Below are positions 6,031-10,624 of a stretch of 10,624 bases of DNA, one piece after another. The stretch lies in contig JAPJOH010000042.1 in the NCBI GenBank assembly GCA_030826265.1, positions 1 to 10,624 on the forward strand, in the 5' to 3' direction. Source of the DNA: Collinsella aerofaciens. Its GTDB lineage: Bacteria > Actinomycetota > Coriobacteriia > Coriobacteriales > Coriobacteriaceae. Numbering within the stretch: position 1 is the stretch's first letter; the number at the start of each line of letters is the position of its first letter. Under the pieces are notes generated by a model. It saw only the letters and a program-made list of their open reading frames with translations. It was not told where the DNA came from and searched no databases. The translations under genes were made by a program, and so were the position numbers.

Positions 6031-7221
6031 ATGTCGGGAAGAAGCTCATTGTCCGGCATAGGGTCGGTGGAGAAGACGGGAAGGAAGAACACGTGGCGCA
6101 TCAGGGTCGCGCTCGGCAAGGACCCCGTGACGGGCAAGTACAGGAAGTCGCCCAGCCGCACCGTGCACGGCACCAAGTCGGAGGCGACCAGGGCGCTGAT
6201 GGAGTACCGCGCCGAGATCATGGACGCCTCGGCGGTGAGGCCGAGCGACATCACCGTCGGGGAATACGCAGTGCGCTTCCACGAGGAGCGCGAGCACGAG
6301 TTCAGAAGCCCGCTCGCGTGGAACCGGGAGGCCTACGAGATCAAGCGGATAGCCGAGGCCTTCGGCGCGTACCGCCTGCAGGAGCTCGACACCCTCACCC
6401 TGAGGAGCGCCTACTCCAGGATGCGCAAGGAGGGCGCGACCGAGAGCAGGCTGCACCGCGTCCACCAGAAGCTCTCGCAGATCATGAACCAGGCGGTCGA
6501 CGACGGGCTCGTCGCCAAGAACCCCTGCTCCCCCATATCCATCCCCAGGCCGAAGCCCAAGGAGCGGCACAGCCTCACGGCGGGCGAGGCGCAGAGGCTC
6601 AACTCCACCATCCTCGGGATGTCCGTGAGCGCCCAGCATTGCGCGGTGCTGCGTACCCTGCACACGGGCATGAAGCGCAGCGAGATGCTCGGCCTCACCT
6701 GGGAGCACGTCCACTTCGACAAGCGCAAGCTCTACGTCGCCCAGCAGTATGCCTGCGACAAGGTCCCGAGAGACCCGAAGAGCAAGCATTGGATCCCCCT
6801 CGACAACGAGATCGTCGCGTACCTCGAGGAATGGAAGCGGGTGCAAAGGACGGAGTTCGAGGCCAGGAAGAGGAGGCTAGAGGGCGAGGACACCGACGCG
6901 ATAGCGATCCCACAAACCGAGAAGAGCCCGGTCGTCAGCAACATCTACGGGGGCTGCTACGACCCGAACATCTTCGGAAGGTGGTTCCGGGAGTTCTGCG
7001 TGGAGAACGGATTCGGAGAGCAGGGTCGCGCGATCATGGTGCTAATTCTCGCATGCCTCGCGATTCTGGGCAACTCCTACCCGGACTGGAATCTCGACGA
7101 TCCGGAGACGGCAGTCGCCATCGCCTTCCTCCACGCGTTCGAATGGGCGTTCGTCAGAATTGTGCCGTTCGTGATCGCGGGCACCGCGGCGGGATTGCTC
7201 CTGACGAGAAGAAGGAGTTGA
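6031..7221 (+). pseudogene. Tyrosine-recombinase integrase, C-terminally truncated and fused to foreign sequence
   Basis: The start chosen is ATG 6031, with GGAG six bases upstream; earlier in-frame ATGs at 5968 and 6004 lack a ribosome site. Residues about 15-60 resemble the N-terminal arm-binding domain (TWRIRVALGKDPVTGKYRK), about 72-175 the core-binding SAM-like domain, and from about 180 the catalytic domain. In the motif normally written TGxRxxE, the sequence is TGMKRSE (212-218), so Lys215 stands at the first catalytic Arg. The beta-hairpin 'PKSKHWIPL' (249-257) with its catalytic Lys is present. After residue about 330 (VENGFGE, near base 7020) homology stops. The expected HxxR, H/W and nucleophilic Tyr segments are missing and are replaced by about 66 residues with two hydrophobic stretches. 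The product should be unable to recombine DNA. It reads away from the tRNA scar and was probably the element's own integrase, specific for that tRNA. It is GC-rich. Confidence 0.85.
7021..7221 (+). other. Membrane-protein-like tail fused to the integrase
   Basis: This segment, in frame with the integrase, encodes a hydrophobic stretch (MVLILACLAILG), a short acidic loop (WNLDDPET), a second hydrophobic stretch (FVIAGTAAGLLL) and a basic end (TRRRS), the pattern of a small two-helix membrane protein or the end of a larger one. An ATG at 7036 could start it alone, but the nearest purine-rich stretch is too far upstream for a normal ribosome site. I do not recognise the family. It most likely marks a deletion or recombination joint. 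Confidence 0.4.
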
Positions 7222-7866
7222 CCCCAGGAAAACATCTGATTCTTCTTGTCGCATTCCATGGACTCGCGGCAGAATCGCCGAGAGGAGGGGTTCTCATCCG
7301 CCGCTGTCCACTCCGCAACGGAGAAGGCCGTCTGGGAAGCTGCTCTTCGAAAGAATGCCCATTCCTTGCTCGCCTCCAGAAGGGATTCCAAGAGGCTCCA
7401 TGATGCTGATCGCATCGAACGAGCCGAGAAAGCATTCTCCCAATGTTCGTCAAAGCGTGCTGCACGCGAAGACTCAAAAGCGACTGACCGTCGGAACGCC
7501 CCCACCGAGTGAATAGCATTTTCACGCGACAAAGAAGATACCTCAAACAAGCGAACCAGCTTTTCGGCTCCTGCTCAGAAGCCCACGTCGAAGACGGAGG
7601 TCTCCCCCACATCGCCCAACAAGATACAGGTGGAAGCAGCTGAAGACCTCGATGCGTCCTCCGAGCTTCTGGGCGCGACTCCGGGGTGCCTGGTACAAAC
7701 AGCCCTATACGACATGATGCAATTGACAAATCGAAAGAACCCACCCAAGAAAGCGTTCATTCTAGCCATGCGCTTTCAGCAGGGATTAGACGACCCCATC
7801 CCAAAGCATTAACCAAACCTTAATGACTCTCAACCAGCAGTTGAAACCCGGTGATCGAGCATCTCA
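7222..7866. other. About 645 bases without a convincing gene; probably degenerate coding sequence
   Basis: No intact gene with a ribosome site was found. On the plus strand, the same frame as the integrase tail is open from 7240 to 7812 except for one TGA at 7510-7512. Its latter part (about 7520-7812) has balanced, charged composition (for example 'LVQTALYDMMQLTNRKNPP') and ends at TAA 7810-7812, which is more protein-like than the arginine/serine-rich overlapping frames. It could be the remnant of one gene broken by a stop. No family is recognised. The last 50 bases, before the LysR stop, hold only a weak 4-bp hairpin and no clear terminator. Confidence 0.35.
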
Positions 7867-8799
7867 TTATTTGCTCAGCAGCTGCTCGATATAATCAAGA
7901 AAAGACATCGCGCATTTATTGGAAGTGAGACACATAACAAGTGATGTCGCCTCAAGGCGAGGATCCGTCGTTTGCAAATGCACAATGTCCTTACGTCCCG
8001 AAAGACATCGATTGTCGGCCATCCCTAACGTAGTCAGCATGACGCTCCTGTCGTCGAAATCGGAAAGAAAGAACGACGCAGGCGATTCCGCATCAAAATG
8101 CACAGGTTTAAACAAGGGTTCGGCGCCGTATCGAGAAAACGCGTCGCGAGTCATATCCCTCATGTAATCGTATACATTCGTCATGCTTGTCATGATCGGT
8201 ATATTCAGCAGGTCATCGAGAGAGATGCCGCCCTCCTCCGACAGAGAATTATGCTTGCTCATCCAGACAAGGAGCGGATTACGCGAAATGGGCACCGCGC
8301 GCATGTCAAGGTAATCTCCGTCAGGGCGGTACGAGCTCGGTTCGCCACACCGCACGTCGACAACAACATCAAACAAGCTATCTCGAATAGCTTCAGCGGG
8401 AGAACTGCCGACAAGCTTTGCGTAAACAATGTCCACATTCGGACAAGCTTTACGAAAATCATTCCCCGCCCGATATAAGACATCGTTCGCGTCGTTACCT
8501 TCGAGAAATACCGCTATACGCAATTCGCAATGCGCCTCTTTTTGCAGTTCCATGCAACGGCGAAGACAATCGTCCCATTGAAAGAGCAGCACCGCCATCT
8601 CGCTAGCGAAGTATTTACCAACCGACGTAAGCGTAACCTTCTTTGATCCGTGATCGATGAGATCAAGTCCGGTCTCAGCTTCAAGCTCTGCCATATGTTT
8701 GCTAAGACAAGACTGGGTAACGTGGAGCTCACGGGCCGCTTTGCTTAAATTCTGGCTAACTGCAAATACCTGGAATTCTCTGACAATATCTATGTTCAT
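7867..8799 (-). CDS. LysR-family transcriptional regulator
   Basis: A 310-residue protein starting at ATG 8799, with GGAGG five bases upstream; the open frame continues to 8982 but that extension has no ribosome site. Residues 1-60 form the winged helix-turn-helix, with the typical 'FAVSQNLSKAARELHVTQSCLSKHM' region split over 12-36 and a 'VTLTSVGKYF' wing. Residues about 92-310 form the two-lobed periplasmic-binding-like effector domain. The family binds DNA as a tetramer and usually activates a neighbouring transport or catabolic gene when a small ligand is bound. It lies downstream of the MFS gene on the same strand, with 462 bases between them that include a terminator, so it is probably transcribed separately. 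Control of that transporter is the likely job (inference). The effector domain is unusually rich in Asp and Met/Cys, but ligand cannot be read from it. It is lower in GC than the integrase. Confidence 0.92.
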   Translation of the reverse strand: MNIDIVREFQVFAVSQNLSKAARELHVTQSCLSKHMAELEAETGLDLIDHGSKKVTLTSVGKYFASEMAVLLFQWDDCLRRCMELQKEAHCELRIAVFLEGNDANDVLYRAGNDFRKACPNVDIVYAKLVGSSPAEAIRDSLFDVVVDVRCGEPSSYRPDGDYLDMRAVPISRNPLLVWMSKHNSLSEEGGISLDDLLNIPIMTSMTNVYDYMRDMTRDAFSRYGAEPLFKPVHFDAESPASFFLSDFDDRSVMLTTLGMADNRCLSGRKDIVHLQTTDPRLEATSLVMCLTSNKCAMSFLDYIEQLLSK

Positions 8800-8822
8800 A
8801 GGACCCTCCGATCCGTAGACAT

Positions 8823-8828
8823 AGTATA
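8823..8828 (-). promoter_or_regulatory. Candidate -10 element (TATACT) for LysR gene
   Basis: TATACT on the minus strand, about 25 bases upstream of the ATG, inside an AT-rich stretch. No consensus -35 is seen at 16-18 bases, which would fit a regulated or activator-dependent promoter. This is a single-hexamer call. Confidence 0.35.
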
Positions 8829-8885
8829 AACGCAAATATAAATTAGCTCTTCGCCAGCGACCGCATGAAAAACGCTCGCAAACTG

Positions 8886-8901
8886 ATATGCATGAGCATA
8901 T
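8886..8901. promoter_or_regulatory. Perfect palindrome ATATGC-N4-GCATAT, possible LysR operator
   Basis: A 16-base dyad with 6-bp arms and an ATGA centre lies about 85 bases upstream of the LysR start and about 58 bases upstream of the candidate -10, in the position usual for autoregulation by a LysR protein. It is not an exact T-N11-A box, so the assignment is tentative. Confidence 0.4.
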
Positions 8902-9171
8902 GCCAATTTTGCAAGGAAATAATACAGCACTTACAGCTTTTGACAATCCGCTAGCCAATGCGGCTTGCAAGCGAATGATCACTTACCGAGAGTCTTCTGG
9001 CCTTTCGATGCGCTCGGGGCAAATGAGGCTGTACTGAACGAAGCATCCGCACACTGCAGCATGAGAGGACTCTGCCAGCGCGTCAGCAGAAGCCGAAAAG
9101 GAGAAAACGACCCCTATAGACCGCCCGCATACCACTAACAAACCGAAGGAGCATTCAACTCAAATTACTAA

Positions 9172-9206
9172 CGGGGGCCTGCCGATTCCGTTTCCGCAGA
9201 CCCCCG
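9172..9206. repeat. Strong GC-rich stem-loop downstream of MFS gene
   Basis: CGGGGGCCTGC (9172-9182) pairs with GCAGACCCCCG (9196-9206) over 11 positions with one mismatch and a 13-base loop. No T-run follows on either strand. It is the second hairpin after the MFS stop and may stabilise the mRNA 3' end or act as a backup terminator. Confidence 0.5.
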
Positions 9207-9212
9207 AAAAGC

Positions 9213-9240
9213 AAGGGGCAAATGCTAAATATCGCCCCTT
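9213..9240 (-). terminator. Terminator of the MFS transporter gene
   Basis: AAGGGGC (9213-9219) and GCCCCTT (9234-9240) form a perfect 7-bp stem with a 14-base loop, 21 bases past the MFS stop. On the minus strand the second arm runs into TTGCTTTT, an imperfect T-tract. With the GC-rich hairpin just beyond, it should largely separate MFS transcription from the LysR gene. Confidence 0.6.
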
Positions 9241-9261
9241 TAAGCTATCGATTCAATCGCA

Positions 9262-10542
9262 TTATGCAGCAGCTTTGTCCCATTTGATCTTTCCGATAAA
9301 CGAGCAAGATACAAGAAGCAATGCACCAATGACGATAACCATTACCATAGCGGCAATCAGAGCCGCCTGATAGCTGCCAAGAGCCTGATAGACAAAGCTA
9401 ATTATGGTCCCGCTGATACCACCCATAAGTCCGTTTACGGTCATTAGGTTCGAGAAAATCTTGGAGTAATCCTTGTTCCCGTAAAGCGAACGAACAATAA
9501 GCGGATAGCCGACGGAGATGAGTGCGTTGTGTGAGCCGAACAAAAACGCGCCTACAAGAAGCGCCGCGGAAGCAGGAGCAAACACCCACAGCCCAAAACC
9601 AACCAGGAAAGCGAGAACGAATACCACAAACGTAGCCTTTAGGCCGGCACGATTCGACATGAAGCCGAACGCAACCTTTCCGCAGATATTGCCAACCGCC
9701 GCAACGGAAATCATCGAAGCACCTAGCATGGCCGCTTCAGGGGCAGCCATAATCCCGTCCATCGCCTCAGTGGCAATAGCCACCTGGTTAGAGTTAAATC
9801 CCATACCGATCGAAGTGAACAGCACGACGACCATCATGATCCAGAAAGGAGCTGATTTAAGCGCTGTAGCACGGCTCGCGCCAAGCTTCATGGCGTCTGC
9901 TTCCTGAGAAGCAAGTTCCGCGTCGAACCCATACGGCTCAAGCCCCTTGTCGCTCGGCTTGAATTTAAATACGAACAGCGTCCACGGAAGGAGGAACACA
10001 CAAATAAGCGCAGCGTTGATCTGATACGCCGTCGACCATCCGAAGTTTTGAAGGATCATGGTAAACAACGGAGCCCAACAAAACGTGCCAACGCCGGTAA
10101 ACGCAGCTGCGATGCCGAGCACTCTGCCGCGCTGCTTCTTGCCGAACCAATTGCCGAGCAGCGTAGGAACGGTCAGCGTCGCGATGCACGGCACGGCAAG
10201 GCCGATCACCGCCCCCCAAATATAAAACCACATGACATTGTTGCCAAAAGAGAACATGAATACGGCTAGAGCAAGAAGTATAGCGGAGAGCGAGGTCACC
10301 ACATTAATGTTCCTGCTCTGAATCGCCTGCCCCCAGAAAGACGTAGCTATCGCGGAGACAATCGAGCAAATCGTCATCCATAGCATCCAGTCGCCAGGAC
10401 CAACTCCTATTGATTGAGAAACGGGCAGCATGTATACGCCAACGATACTGATCGACGCCGCCATCGAGCCGGCGTTGACGAAACAGCACCCTATGAAAAT
10501 CAGCCATGCGTAGTGCATTTTTCCACTCTTTTCGGAAGTCAT
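9262..10542 (-). CDS. MFS transporter, oxalate/formate antiporter (OFA)-like
   Basis: A 426-residue integral membrane protein with about 12 predicted helices in two sets of six and a cytoplasmic central loop at about 193-230. The inter-helix motif NWFGKKQRGRVLG (131-143) and the central-loop signature KPSDKGLEPYG (195-205) are typical of the OFA/monocarboxylate-like MFS group. That group exchanges or imports small organic anions such as oxalate, formate or related carboxylates across the inner membrane. A short hydrophilic N-terminus (MTSEKSGKMH) precedes helix 1. The start is ATG 10542, with AGGGGA just upstream on the minus strand. An overlapping ATG 5 bases earlier is out of frame. A LysR regulator follows on the same strand. 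No decarboxylase or CoA-transferase for oxalate is in the window, so the substrate is open. Codon use is less GC-rich than at the left end. Confidence 0.92.
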   Translation of the reverse strand: MTSEKSGKMHYAWLIFIGCCFVNAGSMAASISIVGVYMLPVSQSIGVGPGDWMLWMTICSIVSAIATSFWGQAIQSRNINVVTSLSAILLALAVFMFSFGNNVMWFYIWGAVIGLAVPCIATLTVPTLLGNWFGKKQRGRVLGIAAAFTGVGTFCWAPLFTMILQNFGWSTAYQINAALICVFLLPWTLFVFKFKPSDKGLEPYGFDAELASQEADAMKLGASRATALKSAPFWIMMVVVLFTSIGMGFNSNQVAIATEAMDGIMAAPEAAMLGASMISVAAVGNICGKVAFGFMSNRAGLKATFVVFVLAFLVGFGLWVFAPASAALLVGAFLFGSHNALISVGYPLIVRSLYGNKDYSKIFSNLMTVNGLMGGISGTIISFVYQALGSYQAALIAAMVMVIVIGALLLVSCSFIGKIKWDKAAA

Positions 10543-10563
10543 TTCATCCCCTTTCCCTTAAAA

Positions 10564-10615
10564 CCTCCTGCCTCTTCGGCTCTTCGCAGGTCAACCTCTT
10601 GTTTTCCCCAGGAGG
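10564..10615. promoter_or_regulatory. Leader region of MFS gene with distant inverted repeat
   Basis: CCTCCTG (10564-10570) and CAGGAGG (10609-10615) are a perfect 7-bp inverted repeat separated by 38 bases, upstream of the MFS ribosome site. On the minus strand the intervening sequence has GAAGAG twice and a TTGACC that could be a -35, but no matching -10. The CAGGAGG copy nearer the gene resembles a ribosome site, and pairing could mask it. The window ends here, so this stays weak. Confidence 0.25.
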
Positions 10616-10624
10616 CCTTAAGAC

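Larger units (their letters stand above)
8800..9261. promoter_or_regulatory. Intergenic control region between MFS and LysR genes
   Basis: These 462 bases hold no credible gene. The left part carries the LysR ribosome site, a candidate -10 and a palindrome. The right part carries two stem-loops behind the MFS stop. The middle (about 8905-9165) has only scattered short palindromes, such as CTTGCAAG near 8964, and purine-rich patches without a start codon in reach. Confidence 0.6.

Noticed and set aside
6093..7403. 436-codon plus-strand frame across the integrase
   Set aside because: The translation is Arg/Gly/Ala-rich with no domain; it is the +1 shadow of the integrase frame, which has recognisable recombinase motifs.
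7077..7744. Minus-strand frames opposite the degenerate region
   Set aside because: Ser/Arg/Trp-rich translations without recognisable domains or ribosome sites; more likely chance open frames in GC-rich DNA.
8800..8982. N-terminal extension of the LysR protein to 8982
   Set aside because: The added 61 residues have no ribosome site and are unlike LysR N-termini, while ATG 8799 has a strong GGAGG and begins directly before the helix-turn-helix.

Overview
This looks like a mosaic accessory region of a high-GC anaerobe, most likely an actinobacterial gut lineage such as the Eggerthellaceae (Coriobacteriia). That placement is inference. It rests on the GC-rich codon use of the left genes and the integrase, on the integrase style, and on an oxalate/formate-type MFS carrier beside a LysR regulator. 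No marker gene fixes the taxon. Base composition changes sharply from block to block: the methyltransferase, the enolase-superfamily gene and the integrase are GC-rich, while the helicase, LysR and MFS genes are visibly poorer in GC.

Left block (1-5731). The window opens inside an N-6 adenine DNA methyltransferase gene (+ strand), of which the end of the catalytic domain and the target-recognition region are present. Facing it on the minus strand is an intact enolase-superfamily enzyme of the muconate-lactonizing subgroup, with every catalytic residue in place. Upstream of that, also on minus, is a large UPF1/DNA2-like SF1 helicase with a C-terminal PD-(D/E)xK-like (DUF2726-type) nuclease domain. 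One extra base around 4141-4147 splits it into two overlapping reading frames, between the ATPase motifs and the second RecA-like domain.

Junction (5696-7221). A 45-base 3' fragment of a tRNA-Met (CAU, probably initiator), cut at the anticodon loop and followed by its own UUCG-loop terminator, marks an attachment site. Next to it are tandem 10-bp repeats that look like integrase arm sites, and then a tyrosine-recombinase gene reading away from the site. This integrase is dead or dying. It has Lys where the first catalytic Arg is expected, and it loses the whole HxxR...Tyr part, being fused in frame to about 65 residues of unrelated membrane-protein-like sequence. The scar therefore looks like the end of a decayed integrative element.

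Right block (7222-10624). About 640 bases of apparently degenerate sequence are followed by a LysR-type regulator and an OFA-like MFS transporter, both on minus. They are separated by 462 bases that hold the transporter's terminator and the regulator's promoter, with a perfect palindrome. The two probably form a sensor-transporter pair for a small organic anion.

I found no CRISPR array, no intact RNA gene and no clearly new system. The points most worth a second look are the frameshifted helicase-nuclease, the chimeric integrase, and the tRNA scar with its repeat-rich arm region.
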